Below are positions 26,401-39,071 of a stretch of 64,000 nucleotides of DNA, piece by piece. The stretch lies in assembly GCA_019426215.1 (NCBI GenBank), contig CM033399.1, positions 35,225,022 through 35,289,021 of the forward strand, written 5' to 3'. The notes under the pieces were generated by a model. The model worked only from the letters and a program-made list of their open reading frames with translations, searched no databases and had not been told where the DNA came from. The DNA is from Buddleja alternifolia. Lineage: Eukaryota > Streptophyta > Magnoliopsida > Lamiales > Scrophulariaceae. Position numbers and translations under genes: made by a program. The first letter of the stretch is position 1; each line of letters starts with the position of its first letter.

Positions 26401-29152
26401 CAAGAAGATGAAGAAAAGGAGGGGGGAAAGACCACAAAAAAGGAAATAACATTTCAGTCAAACAATGTGCATAGAGAAAGAGAGACAGAGGGGTGGCGCA
26501 TAACAAGTGAAACAATAGAATCATTGTGATTTGCTGCATACAGTTGATATTATTAATCAGATTAGATACAAATAAAATATGTTAGAAACAAGATCTGGAA
26601 CTAACTGGCATGAACCTGTCATAATAAAATTGGTAAGATGTATTTAAATACGCTAAAATAGAAAATGTCTTTACACAAAGTTAAACCTAATAAAAGTGTT
26701 CCCGTAGACCCTACCAATGTCAGCTACTAAGGATGGCTATTTCAGCCTTTTCACCAGCATGAACAACAAGTGTTGGGAGGCAAAAATATGCTGAGAATGT
26801 GCTGGAGTGAATAAGGTTGTGCCACCAGTTTCTCTGAATGGAAATTTGGCATATATGTACAGCAATATCAGCAACCATGTATTAACCACCCCTGGACGCA
26901 TTAATGATTGAAAAAGGCTGAGGATAGTTTCTAAAGTGTATCTTTGTCTGGCAGATCATTGTATTTCAGCAAGTTGACCTAAGAACTCAGATGGTAACAC
27001 CTGTTGTGGACGCTCATTCGTCAAATTACTTTTTTAGCATGTACAAGACCCTATATTTAAATTGTTCTAAGAAAAAAACTCTCTCTTCCTGGATGTTGCC
27101 TTCATTTAAACTCTTATTTCCACAAAGATATCTTCCGATTCTTTTCAATGTTCAGAGGTTTGTATTTCATCTTGAACAGTAAAATTTAAGTATTGATTGC
27201 CACCATACATGACAGAAGGCAACAATTTGTCAAAGCGGGCATAATCATGAAAATTTTGCCCAAGTGTCATTTCTTTTTTTTTTCCTCTTCCTTTTCATTT
27301 TCTAAATCATCTCTGTATTACAACTTCATCTCCTAAACTATTGAACTCCACAACTAATATATGGAACTAAATCAACAATATAATTATTCACGTCCTAGAT
27401 TTCCAAAATAAACTTCCACAATAACAAACCTCTCAACAAGAGAGATACAGTATAACGAACCCCGTGATGTGATGGTTTTACCCTATAATACACGGATACG
27501 GATACGAGAATACGATTGGATACGACACGGATAAGAAATATGGCAAATCTCAAAATTTAGCATACGATACGTTGAGGATACGTTTATGTATATGTTGTAT
27601 GCAAGTATAATATTTAAAAATAAAATTGATTCAATAGATTCATTAACATAAATAAATGTTTGTCTAGTTCTTTAGATTTATTTGTCATTTGTTAACTTTT
27701 ATGTTTCAAGTTTTAACAAAAGACCAAAAATGTTATCTTTTTTCCTATTTTAGTCCAAAAAGTATTGTACAAAATTAAAAAAAAAATACATCGTCTGGTA
27801 TCCAAGACGTGTCAATACCTCAAATTTTGTATCGGATACGGTATCTAAAAACTTTCACTTTTCCTTTTATTTTTGGACACTTCAAAAATGATCATGATAT
27901 CCGGGAGTACCCATACGGGATACGTATACGATACACTTGGTCATTTTTTGAAGTATCCGTGCATCATAGGCTTTACCGTAATAGCTTGCCGCTTTCCATG
28001 AATTAAAGTATGATTATTCCATAAGACACTCTGATCTAGCAAAACCATGCTATAATCATCCATACTAAGGGGTTTGGTGGAGTCGGATCGAAATAGGGTC
28101 AAGAAGAGGATCCAAAATAGAGTCAAGAAGGGTCAGGGTTGACCGGGATCGCAAAAGGATAAAAAGGGGTCGAAAAATTGAAGCCAGGGAGCCCAGGCGC
28201 CCCAGAAAGAAGGATGGTGCCTGGGCGCGGGCAGCACGCTAGCAGCGCATTTTTTCGACGATTTTCCCTATTTTGGCAGATTTTGACATAATTTTGAGTC
28301 CTATCTTGTATGGAATTGTTTCCTAATTGTTGGGGATGTATTCCCTAGTATGTTAGGGATTAGTTTCCCTATTTAGATTAGAGTTTGACTCTTGTTTAGA
28401 ACTCACTCTTGTAAAGATTGATGTACTCATTGAGAAATAAAGATATAGTCTGGCTCGTAAATGTAGGCAAGTTATGCTGAACCATGTTAAATTCCTCGTG
28501 TTTTACATCTTCATGTTTCCGCTTAAATATATTGTTCTTATCTATTCTTCGTGCTCTGATCTCTACCATCCCTAACACCGTACACATAATCAAAAAAGAG
28601 TTTTCAATAAGCCTGTTTTGTCAACCCCTATTCCTACCCCACAACAGAAACACAAACAAAAGAGAATGAATCAAAAACAGAGAAGACTCACATGAATAAA
28701 GAAGAAAAAAAACAAAAAACTAAATGACCAATTGAAAACTCCCACCATGTCCACTTCCATCTCTTTCTCAACCTTGATCTATGTTGTTACCAAGCATATG
28801 AACATCAAAGCCTTGTTTTCTTCTCGCCTTGCACATTTCTATCAAATCACTTACTAAAGCAAACAACATAAGGAGGGGAAATCGAACAGAGAGAATGCAT
28901 ACCTAAATCGGAGTCCTCGTCTTCAGAAGAGAAGGATTCGGACTCCGAAAATATGGAGGACATTATTTTTCCCGCGCCGGAAGCTAGGGCACGGGCGGAC
29001 GGAATAATGACGCCGGTAAACCAATTAGGACCTTTCGGCGGCTGAGGCGGGTACAGACGCGGCGGAGGCCGGTCGAATGGAGTGGCGGACAACCGCTGCT
29101 TCCGCCGATTAGTGACGATTTTTCCACCGGCGCCGGATCGTGGAGTTGCCAT
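20415..29152 (-). CDS. KAKU4: KAKU4-like plant nuclear-envelope/lamina-associated protein
   Basis: KAKU4 is a plant-specific protein of the inner nuclear envelope that works with CRWN lamina-like proteins to shape the nucleus. Eleven exons join in frame to 565 aa, close to the Arabidopsis length: 28903-29152, 26328-26392, 25195-25310, 24474-24586, 24261-24391, 23842-24018, 22826-23093, 22655-22734, 22408-22498, 20821-20911 and 20415-20730. The N-terminus has the family's basic start, GPNWFTG, then ARALASGAGKIMSSIFS and an acidic Ser/Glu tract. The middle has TKRLIEQLIKQETYSR, and SPVDVARSYMKDRPVWASP. The C-terminus is basic (NRRGRGKR). I recognise these from memory of the family. Introns are long, and the first (about 2.5 kb) holds two transposon remains. 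Confidence 0.9.
21364..21497 (-). other. Coding-like segment inside a KAKU4 intron
   Basis: On the minus strand a frame reads FNWLLDVRRWYQEG then NSDAERGAKLKRERELKRLQ and meets a donor-like GTAAAT. It looks protein-like. Its phase does not fit between the two flanking KAKU4 exons, which join properly without it. It could be an alternative or terminal exon, or a captured gene fragment. The product is not recognised. Confidence 0.3.
27483..27969. mobile_element. Non-autonomous DNA transposon in KAKU4 intron 1
   Basis: The 487-bp element has ends CTATAATACACGGATAC and its inverted near-copy, the right end reading GTATCCGTGCATCATAG, with many internal GGATACG/CGTATCC words. The flanks GTTTTACC (27475-27482) and GCTTTACC (27970-27977) match at 7 of 8 bases, suggesting an 8-bp hAT-type duplication. 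It has no coding capacity. Confidence 0.7.
28060..28577 (+). mobile_element. LTR-retrotransposon LTR remnant in KAKU4 intron 1
   Basis: The stretch has the feel of an LTR: a GC-rich block with GGCGCC/GGGCGC words (28170-28245), an AATAAA signal near 28437, and a pyrimidine-rich end closing ATCCCTAACA at 28577. An inverted counterpart, TGTTAGGGAT, starts at 28351, so 28351-28577 may be a short complete LTR. If instead the GC-rich part belongs to the element, the start is nearer 28060. I found no clear 5-bp target duplication. It is probably a solo or truncated LTR. Confidence 0.55.
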
Positions 29153-29705
29153 TCGGGGGAAAAGAGGGAATTTGAAAATGAATAATTGAAGTTCATTTAT
29201 TTTCAGGTGTTTTTATTTATTTTCTTAAACTTCGTTGGGTTAATTTTCGCGTTCGTTATTCTCTCTCCTGTCTTCATTTTAATTAAGGAAAAATAACACA
29301 CAAACCCCGCAGTTACGGTGTAATTATCAAAACTCGACATATAATTACCAATACACCTTTGCAACGGGTTTATTTGTAAGAATTACATGGATAAATTAAA
29401 AGAATTGCTAAATAGAAAAGGCGTAATTGTAAGAAATTTTCATCACGATGGACTGTAATGATATTTTTTAATAAGTGAGGGAGGGTTTCTATAAAAATTT
29501 AAAAATGCTTTATTGACCACCTCACATGTTATTTGGTACATTGTATTTCTTAAGGTCTAATTTCATTTTCAAATAATAACAACTAGGACTTTTTGTACTA
29601 ATACTATGTTTCATTTGAAACGAGGAATATTGATTGATTAATTACTTGAAATTTCATCTTTCCTCCTATTCGTGCTAGAAGTTAGATAGTACGACAACTT
29701 TTCGA

Positions 29706-29945
29706 GTTCTGTTTGGCTAAATTTATCCAAAATATCTTATAAACTCCTATATTTTATAAAATATTTAAAAAAAATTGGGATTGAATTATTTTAAAAAAAA
29801 ACAGCTTATAAGACTCAAACATCTTATTTTTTTATCTTATAAGCTGTTTTTTAAAAAAAATTACCAAACAAATTTATAGAATTTATAAGCTCTAAAACAT
29901 CTTATAAGATGCTTAAAGGAGCTTATAAGTTTAGTCAAACACTCT
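29706..29945. mobile_element. Palindromic MITE (CTTATAAG-rich)
   Basis: The inverted ends read roughly GTTTGGCTAAATTTAT and, from the other side, GTTTGACTAAACTTAT. CTTATAAG words are scattered through the interior, making it strongly self-complementary. The size (about 240 bp) and ends fit a common plant MITE type. The flanking duplication was not resolved. Confidence 0.6.
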
Positions 29946-30107
29946 CTAAAAATTTAGTCACAAAATGAGACTATTGTAATACAACACAAATTAACGGTAT
30001 ATGTCATCCAAAGCATATTCGAGATTCATTGTTTAAGCTATTAATAATACATTTTGTGTTTGGACTTTGGAGATAATTGTAAGTGCGACTAACTATTTAT
30101 TATTTTA

Positions 30108-31007
30108 GGTAAAATACACTTTGTCCCCGAACTATACCATTTGTATCAAATACCCCCCTAAACTATAGAAAAATATATTGCCCCCGAACTATACCATTAG
30201 TATCAAATACCCCTCTAAACCGTAGAAAATAATACGTACCCCCTTCAATTGCATGGAATTGTCCTTTTTACCCTTAACCATTTTTTTTTCCTTTCAATTT
30301 TATTTTTTCCACCATTTTCTTCTTTTTTACAAATTTTCTTTTCTTACGTAGCTTAGTTAAAATTTATCCAAAGCATTATAATTAATTAATTAGAACAATA
30401 AATTGTAAATTTTTTTAGCACAAACATTGAATTAATTTAGTGAAAACACTTTATATAAATATTTAAAAAAATTCAACTAAAGCGTTGTGATTGTATCACA
30501 ACCGCCGGATACCTAGCCGCTTTTGATTAGTTCTCATTCCTGGCGGCTAAGAAATATGATTGTAGCCTATTTTCATATATTTGGGCAAGAGCTGCACAAT
30601 TTCAATCATTGTGTGCAATCCTTGCTGAAGTGTATGTCTTTTATTAAAAATTTTGAATAATACAAGTTGCATTGCTTGTATATTGTGTGTTGCTTTACAT
30701 TTCCTGTATTCAACAAACTCAAACACGAATGTGGAAAGGGAGAGTTGGCTGACTGATTTATGTGTAAATCCGGCCGCACAGTTGAGAAATCTCCAAGAAA
30801 ATCAAGCCTCGAAATTTACACCTGTTAATATATTTTATGCATATTTTGATAATATATATATATATATATATTTATATGTCTATGTATGTGTGTGCATGTG
30901 CCTGTGTGTATTTTAAAGTAGGGTGTGTAAGGATATGCATATTTTTGTTTAATTTAAATACATTTATATAAATATATATTGTTAAAATATAACATGTTAC
31001 CATTAAG

Positions 31008-31045
<38 letters not shown>

Positions 31046-31454
31046 TAATGAATTAGGGTATTAAAAATACATTTATATGTTGTAAGAAAATATGCATAAA
31101 AGATATCTATGATACATAATTTGATTTTGTAACGATGAATTAGTATAATTTCATCATACGTTAATATAATGTGACGTCACCAAATTAATTTATTATTATT
31201 GCTAGAAATATGGTAAATTATTGTTTTAAATAGTTAGTTATAATTCATTGGGCAAATTTTAACTAACCTATGTAAGAAAAGAAAATTCGTGAAAAAGAAA
31301 AAAATGTGGAGAAATTAAAAAAGAAAAAAAATAATGGTTAAGGGTAATAAAGACGATTCCATCCAATTGAAGGGGCGAGAGGGGGTAAATGTATTTTTCT
31401 CTAGTTTGGCATTTGATACAAAGGGTATAGTTCGGGGGCAAAGTGTATTTTGCC
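30108..31454. mobile_element. MULE-type non-autonomous element, about 1.35 kb
   Basis: The inverted ends start GGTAAAATACACTTTG on the left and GGCAAAATACACTTTG on the right (read inward). The TIRs extend over about 180 bp on the left, to about 30290, and about 130 bp on the right, from about 31330. They include the CCCCGAACTATACC-type word, which occurs twice on the left and once on the right. The flanks TATTATTTTA and TATTATTGTA match imperfectly and may be the target duplication. The interior has a (TA)n tract at 31012-31043 and no transposase. Confidence 0.72.
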
Positions 31455-32810
31455 CTATTATTGTAGGTATGAATTGAGTTTTGGTTCAATAACCAACAAC
31501 TTCAGTTTTAAAAATATGAAAGCCAAATTCATACTAAATTTGAATGCTATATTTGAATACTAAACGTGATCACGCTATATTTATCTTTTACTCTTGGCAA
31601 ACTAGCTCGTCCACCGGAAGCCCCATCCAAAGACCAAACCAATTTGAACACTTTAAATGTTTTTCACATTACTACTATAACAAAATTAGTAAAAGGAAAA
31701 AGAAATCTGAACCCAAAATTTGTTAATCTAGTAGTATCAACTTTCAGTTTTATGTGGAAGGTCTTGAATTCAATCTCAGCTGTCATGAGTTGTGACTTTT
31801 CTTTCATTATTTGAAATTTCATATAATTTGTGTGACCTATGATTTAAAAATTATCGATCTGAGTTTGTCGGGTTTGGGTATCCCTCCATTTAGATATTTT
31901 TATTTTTTTTTTAAAGATATCTGAATCTGTTAAAAGGAAATAATCTCAATATAAGGTGGATTGACTGATTCAACGTCCAAACCTCCTCGTGTTCTTTTAT
32001 TATTTTGCCAAAACAATTCAGTCAAATAGCTCACAAAAGTTCCGACATGGATTTGAATGACTTCTTATCCGCATAAGTCAAAAAGTTATTTTCTTGGTAA
32101 GTATATTAGTCAAAGTCAAAAGCTTGATATATGAATCACTAGATTCTAAAAAATTCTAGTTCAAATCCGGTTTAGTCGAACTTAAATGTAATTCACCAAG
32201 AGAGAAATACATTTGTCATGTAATTAATCATAAATTAAGTGAATTACTCTCGGGCCTTTTATGTAAATTCACATGCATTTACCTTGCATGACCAAAGAAA
32301 GCAAAGTCAAATACTTGTTAATCATCTTCATTCATTATTTCAATTATTCACCTCGGATATGAGCTACGTCAATGCGTAACCTTTTGTACTTGTCATGTAA
32401 TTTTATTGTGAAAAATAAACATCCATTTCAAAAATTCTTATGCAATTGCAAATTATAAATATTTTCAGTTTTAGCATTCAATTTCACAAGTGCAATTCAA
32501 ACTAAATATGGATCTTAACGCTATGCGCACACTTCGATTTTGTTTCTTCACACATTATAGAGTTTGTATCAATAACAATTATTTATTGGTATGGTCAATG
32601 CTCTAAACTCTTCAAAGCTATTTAATCAAAATTGTTTTAATGAGTTGTTACCGCATTTAGATACACTCTAGGAAATAAATAGCTTTAAAAGAAGAAGAAA
32701 AGAAATTAATTCACAACTAAACAACATCAAACTTGAACAAGAAATCTTAACCAATATAAATAACCATTAACTTTTCTTTGACTAATTATTAAGAAATAAA
32801 TAACTTATAA

Positions 32811-33009
32811 CCTGTTGGTCTAGTGGTATCCACCTCCTACTTTATGTGAGAGGTTCTGGGTTCGAATTCAGGCTGCCACAAGTTGTGGCTCTCCCCTCCT
32901 TTATGGAGCTAGATGGAGTCTTTATGGCTCAAGAATTATAACTATCACCCCGAGTTTGTCAGACTAGTTATGTAAGGTATCCCCACTCTCTTGAATTAAA
33001 AAAAAAAAG
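32811..33009 (+). mobile_element. tRNA-derived SINE, family A copy 1
   Basis: Box A (TGGTCTAGTGG, 32816-32826) and box B (GGTTCGAATTC, 32859-32869) are both well preserved and spaced as in a tRNA gene. A tRNA-unrelated body (about 32875-32945) and a tail with GTTTGTCAGACTA and GGTATCCCC lead to an A-run ending near 33009. It shares body and tail with the copy at 47839, and its tail with the LINE ends at 4728 and 59628. It cannot be a real tRNA because the body continues without an acceptor stem. Confidence 0.85.
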
Positions 33010-33253
33010 ATATAGTCTATATTTCATAGACTTGTCCTTTTCATTGATCTTATTAAAAAGAGAAAATTACGTACAGACTCCATCACTTATAGTGAAATTA
33101 CTAAACCCCCCTCACTTATCTAATATTATCAACACACTCAACGGGCCTATTTATAAACTTCATAGAGATAAAATTGTAAATTTTTTTAAATATATATAAT
33201 GTGTAATTGTAATAAATACCTTAACATGACAGGATTTTATGTAATTTTCAAAA

Positions 33254-33535
33254 AGAAATAATGACATTTTTAGCCCCTAAAATAAACTATTTGTTTCAGA
33301 GTAGTCTTTCAACTGAAAAAATTAACATTACCAACCCTATTGTTCAAACTTTTACCCTTAGAATGCTTCAGAATTTATGTTCATACCATAAACGTAAAAA
33401 TGTTTGAAAAGAACTTAAGTGAAACAAATATAATGCACTAGGGACTTAAGTGGAATAAAAATTGAACATTAAGGATAATAATTTTAATTTTTCACTTGAG
33501 TGACTACTATGGCATAGATAAAAATATCATTACCC
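33254..33535. mobile_element. Degenerate MITE
   Basis: AATGACATTTTTAGCC at the left end and its diverged inverted partner near 33520-33535 (TAAAAATATCATTACC) bracket about 280 bp of AT-rich non-coding sequence with long, poorly matched inverted arms. The superfamily is uncertain, but it is MULE-like in style. It lies just upstream of the DUF1644 transcription unit. Confidence 0.45.
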
Positions 33536-33810
33536 CTTTCGGAAAGGGCCTTTCCACAAAAGCAAGAGGTTTTTTTTGTAATCTTGCAATAAGTGAAGGG
33601 TTTGTGTGTAATTTTCTTCGTATTAAAAACATGCGTGCACAACATAATTATTTGTTTGTTAAACAAAAAATATATATGTAAAGAAAGACCAAAAAGTCCC
33701 CCACCCACCATCAAATTTCAACACCTTTAATTGAACAACCCCCATTGTCTAAGTTTACTTTTCCATTCTCAAACTCTCTCTGTATTTCAGAAGCTCTCTA
33801 ATTTTACCAG

Positions 33811-35033
33811 GTTCCACTCATATCTTCTTCGCTACTTTTTGCATAAAAGATCACTCATTTTTATTCTTTAATTGTTCTTTTTCGGTCATATCTCAAATGG
33901 GTTGTTTGACTTTTGGTAAACAGTGAATTGGGTTGTTTGATTCTTTCGTGATTACTGCTTATGATGTCAATTCGGTTATATATATGTGTGTATATATATA
34001 TTTGTGTAAATGATTCGATGCTGGTTTTTGACTGTGTATGGAGGTTGCGGGGTGAAATTATAAATTATAATCGAGAATTGAGCACACTTTAATTTGTAAG
34101 GCTTTTTTTTTTTCTATACTGAGATGAAAGAATAAATTTGAGCTGGCTTAATTTATTTCGATGTTCAGTGAAGCAATTACTGGTGAGATGGTTAAAGAAA
34201 GATTGTATGTATATATACATGGGTTTGTAAGAATTCATATGATTTGCCAGACAATATAAAACTTGAGTTGAATAACAGTCCTATGGTTGTCAAGTTTAGA
34301 AAAATGGGTATGAGTAATAGTGTGGATTCTAGAACTTTTATAGATGTTTTGTGTTTTTTTTTAACTTATTTTTGTTTCTTTAAATCTTTTATTTTCCTGA
34401 TTGTTTGTTGATGGTGGAGGTGCTTTCTTTGTGAGGTTGATGGTGTTTCTTATGGTTATTTGATGTCATTCGTTGCACTAAACTTAGAACGTGGCGTTAC
34501 AACTGATCAATAGCCTAATAGAGTCATTCCTTGATATCACGTGCACAATGGATTAGTAAATTTAGTATTCTGTAACGGCATCTTTGATTTATGGTTGTGA
34601 TACGTGTTGGATCGGAGATTAGGGGTATCGTCACAAAGCAAAAGAAAAGGGTACTTGAATGAAGAAATAAGGCGGAATAAGTATGTTTCTTTGTATAGGC
34701 TGGACTAGCTGTTCTAGTGATTGTTTTCTTCTTTGTGAATATAAGGAAGTCATTAAAGAGAAAAGGATTTACTAAAATCTGTTTATGGTTTCACTGCATC
34801 ATTTCTAGCCACTCAAAAACGCTGTATTACGTTAAATAAATCTTAACCTCCTTTTCCTATTACAACCTGCATGTCTGTTTCCCTAGTTCTGTGTGGATTT
34901 CTGTGGGCACCTTATAGTGATCTTAGTACCCGTAACAAGGTAGTGTTCTATTATTCACTGGCCATATTCTGATTTCTCGACCCGAAAGGGTAAAAGGTAA
35001 TTTCTTCGTGTTTATGGAAACTTGAATTTTCAG
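33811..35033 (+). promoter_or_regulatory. Probable 5' UTR intron of the DUF1644 gene
   Basis: A donor (CCAG|GTTCC at 33810/33811) follows a pyrimidine-rich leader that looks like a short non-coding exon, and an acceptor (TTTTCAG at 35033) lies 20 bases before the ATG. The interval is T-rich and non-coding, as expected of an intron. Leader introns often raise expression. No transcript data back this here. Confidence 0.5.
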
Positions 35034-35053
35034 CCTTTTCATTTTGAAAACTT

Positions 35054-36780
35054 ATGGTGGAAGAGGGCTCCAGACCGAGAACAACTGTGATGGAGGAGAT
35101 TCAGTTATATACCAACTGGGACAATGTCATATGTCCCATATGCTTAGACTTTCCTCACAATGCCGTCCTTCTCCAGTGCTCATCATATGAAAAAGGATGC
35201 CGCTCTTTTGTATGTGATACGAATCATTTGCACTCCAATTGTCTGGACCGCTTCAAACAAGCACATGGGGTGTCATCTGATTCACAGCCACCGAATTCTG
35301 TTGAAAGTCTTCAAAACGTGGGTTCAGAATCCGACAGCAAACCAGTGTGCCCCTTGTGTAGAGGAGAAGTTACCGGATGGATAGTGGTTGATAAGGCCCG
35401 TATGCTTTTCGATGAGAAGAAACGTTGTTGTGAAGAGGAAAAATGCCCATTTACGGGTACCTATTTGGAACTTCAAAAGCATGCACAAGTAGAGCATCCA
35501 CATGCGCGCCCTTCAAAAATAGATCCTGCACGACAGCTTGATTGGGAGAATTTCCAGCAGTCATCAGAGATCATAGATGTTTTAAGCACGATCCATTCAG
35601 AAGTCCCACGAGGGGTTGTTTTGGGCGATTATGTGATAGAATATGGTGATGATCACTCTGGAGATGATTTCGACGACTTCCCTGGAGACGAGGGAAACTG
35701 GTGGACATCTTGCATATTATATCAAGTGTTTGATAATTTTAGGACTTCTAGAAACAGAAGAAGAGCAAGAGTAAGTGATGCCAGAAGAGGAGACCGCCGT
35801 TTGAGTTATGATACTTCGATCTCTGATGAGGGTTCTGTATCATCTGTAGAATATGCCGATTATAGAGCCGATGAGAATGATTATGAGTTTGTGAGAGCAA
35901 GGGGACCTTCAAGGTCAATATCTGGCCAACACAGGTGAGTCTATGCATTTTGTGTAGTTATTATACAACTCAACCGACTATTCTTATTTGTATATGGTTC
36001 TTTCGTGCATCGAAGAATAACATTTGTGGGTTATTTTTGAGGTTTCTTTGGTATTCGTCTAATATATTCATATCTAAATGAAAAATAGTAAGATTATTTT
36101 ACTTTACAGTATTGGAGTTAATGTGAGCTGAGAACATGTCTTGGTGTCTTGATAAATATAATTTGATATTTCCTTTTGCAATCATCATGGGTATATTTAC
36201 TGCAATTAATTGCCAAACTGCGGTTGAAGGTCAGGATTAGATTCATATTGTATTAGTAAGTTTCGTATGTAAAAAGCTTCTTCAGTATATCAATAACTTT
36301 ATTAAAAATCAAGATGTAAAAGGAGTTACTAATTTTGAAAAGGGTCATTTTGAACCAAAAATATATAATAAGTTCATTCATTTGCAACACCGGTGGAGAA
36401 ATGAAATGTAAAAATAAAGTAAATACTTTTCTGTCAAAAGCACTTACATTTACCTGGACACGAAACATGTCCCTTAATGTTTATAGTTCCTCTTTTGGCA
36501 ACTGATGTTAAAAATTTACGACTCAGTAATTACTCTCTCTGATTATTTTGCAAATCAGTATACTCCATTGGCCTATTAGAATTTGAAATATTAAGGCGAG
36601 AGGCTCATAATTTTTTGAATGTACCTTTTTGGCTATCGAGCGTTCCTATTACGTACCCCTATTTCTTTATTGGCCAATAGTGCTTTCTTTGTAGTTTCTT
36701 TTTCCTTTTCCTTACTTTCAATATACTTGTTGTCTCGCAGCTCTCGAAGGCGCCGTTCACGCTTCTATGACAACTACTAG
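35054..36780 (+). CDS. DUF1644 family protein with RING-like zinc-finger region
   Basis: Two exons (35054-35934 and 36741-36780) join in phase (AG|C) to a 306-aa protein. The N-terminal half has the family's cysteine pattern: NVICPICLDFPHNAVLLQC, a CRSFVCDTNHLHSNCLDRF segment and VCPLCRGEVTGW. A further CCEEEKCPFTGTY...H...EHPHARPS unit resembles a C2H2 finger. The C-terminal part is acidic (GDDHSGDDFDDFPGDEG), then Arg/Ser-rich, and ends RSRFYDNY. DUF1644 proteins are plant-specific, with reported links to stress responses and annotation as putative E3 ligases. The exact function is not proven. A GTAAG donor directly after the stop suggests a 3' UTR intron to about 36964. Confidence 0.92.
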
Positions 36781-36964
36781 GTAAGCAGCGTCCACAACTC
36801 TATTTTAACTGTAAGATGAATCTGAGCAGTAGTAATTGGTGTTAAAAATTGAAATTACTGTTGGTTATCATTTATGAAGTGCCTAGAGAACCATATCTTT
36901 ACCTTTGTACTTTTGTTCTCTTTCGATATCTCATGGTAATATCTTCTGTTAATTGTACAAACAG
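36781..36964 (+). promoter_or_regulatory. Possible 3' UTR intron of the DUF1644 gene
   Basis: GTAAGC begins at the base after the TAG stop, and an AAACAG acceptor-like word ends at 36964. An intron that close to the stop (under 50 bases) would usually not trigger nonsense-mediated decay. Confidence 0.4.
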
Positions 36965-37918
36965 GGTAGAGTTTACCGTTATCTCTGGAAATCGAAAAAA
37001 AGAAGCTTTGGATCAGTGGAAAGCGGATTGACTCTGTTAATGACAGTGTAAAATTCTTAGATTGACATAATCCATCAGAATTATCGTTCCGTTTTAGTCA
37101 GTTCCTTCTTTCTCTTTAAGTTTTATACATATACGTCTTTCCTTTTGGAGGAGGTCTTGGTCCTTTTCATAATTATTTCGTTTTATATCCTGTTAATATT
37201 CCATCTTCAGAATTCTTTTGCTTGTTAAATGAACATTCGTCATCGTTCATCGCGTTATCTTGTCATAGGCGTCGATATGATTGATACCAAATTCCATTTA
37301 TAATGTATACAAGTGTTTGCATTTTCAGTAATTGCGTGTTTAAATATGGGTTGAGTGCAAAGATTAGTAATCTTAGTGTTGCTTTCTAAATTCTAATTAC
37401 AATAATTAAGTATGTCACATTATCATTATTGTTACAATTGGGAGGAATATGATGTTTACGGGTATGATGATCTAATGGCGCATATTCCATTGCAAGTTGT
37501 ATTCTTTAGTTAATTTATGAGGTCTATTTCTGCATCTTGTTCACATTTCTTTTCTTTTGGATTTCGTGGATGTTATTGTTTTGCCTGACGAGGTCAACTG
37601 TACTTTGAGTTATGATGTTACATGTGGGGATAATTCTTTCGTGGTGGGCTTGCGTAAGTGATTATGTTTAAGCGCGGGTTAGTCTATGCAAGATATAGTC
37701 CAATGGTTTGCGTATAAATTCTGTATCTGTCTTTCCGAAGTGTCACACAATTCACCTTACTGTGTGAGAGAAATAGATAATAAGACCAATGAACTCGATC
37801 TAACATAATTTTTTCTGCTTAAGCGCAAAGATTCGTTCAAAAAATTTAGTAAAGAAAACAATATGTATTTTGAAAGAGTAGTTTTGGAAATCCATGTTAT
37901 GTTATTAGTATAAAAATC

Positions 37919-39071
37919 GGGAAAATTTAAATTTTCGTCCTCATTTATACACAAATTTTGATTTTGGTCCGCCAAATTTTGCGCTCATCTAATTGACCCC
38001 TAAGTTAATCTCGATTCATCAATTTTGGTCGCTTCGTCATCTCCTCCGTCCAATAGTTAACGGAGGGCCAATTTCCCACCAAAACTCACGATTTTGGCAC
38101 CAAAAACTCAAATTTTCAATTTTTTTTTTAATATCAGATTTTACACCAAAAAAATCTCATTTTCTCCAACACAAGGGCACCCTAAACACAATCAATGGGA
38201 ATAAAATGAAAAAGGTCAATTCGCAATTGATTCTGTGAACTCACTCCTACTTGAAAAAGTGAAAGGGCAAACGTATATGCCATGGAAACTTTGTAAAAAG
38301 CAACCGGTGCGCTGAACAAAAATTACATTAATTGCGTAACAAGTTCTGATAACAGAGATAACCAACAAGACAATGTGAATGCATAATTCTGTAATGTATC
38401 AATCATTTTTAGTGAAATTCTGCAATTGATAGTGCAATATTTAGGTGGTCAGTCTTTGGCTTCAGCTTCAACTTCTTAATACAAATAACATAGGAACACT
38501 AAGTAAGTATGTTATCAAAAAACAAAGGATATAAACACGACGCATTTTCATGATTCACACTTTTACTCTCAATCAAGTACTTTCTGAGCTAAATGTATCA
38601 AACATCATATTAATCAGTACATTATAGATATTTAAATCTAACCAACCACTATCTCACATCTACTAAATCGGTCATACATCAAACTATAAGTTTTGACATA
38701 GCAATGAATTGAAATGCTATAAAAACCAGAAGAATGAAGAAAAATGAACTAATGAATTATTGAAAGAAGAACGAGAATTTGAAGTTGAAGATGATGAATA
38801 GCTCATTTTTTGTATATAGGGTACTGTTGGAGAAGATGGAATTTTTCAAGGGTAAAATCTGATATTAAAGAAAAAGTATCTGAAAATTCGAGTTTTTTGC
38901 ACCAAAATCGTGAATTTTGAAGGGAAAATTAACCCTCCGTTAACTATTGGACAGAGGGACCAAAATTGATGAAATCGAGATAATTTATGAGTCTATTAGA
39001 TGAGTGTGAAATTTGGATGACCAAAATCAAAATTGGTGGTATAAATGAGAAACGAAAATTGAAATTTTCCC
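37919..39071. mobile_element. MULE-type element with about 260-bp TIRs
   Basis: The 1153-bp element starts GGGAAAATTTAAATTTTCG and ends with its inverted counterpart. The TIRs run to about 38185 on the left and from about 38815 on the right, with clear but diverged matching (for example CGTTAACTATTGGAC). The target copies TATAAAAATC (37909-37918) and TATAAAAACC (39072-39081) match at 9 of 10 bases. The interior (38190-38810) has no transposase or recognised gene fragment. It sits in the convergent space between the DUF1644 and REI1-like genes. Confidence 0.85.

Noticed and set aside
32816..32869. Possible tRNA gene (box A and box B present)
   Set aside because: No acceptor-stem pairing closes around the boxes, and the sequence runs into a SINE body with an A-rich tail.
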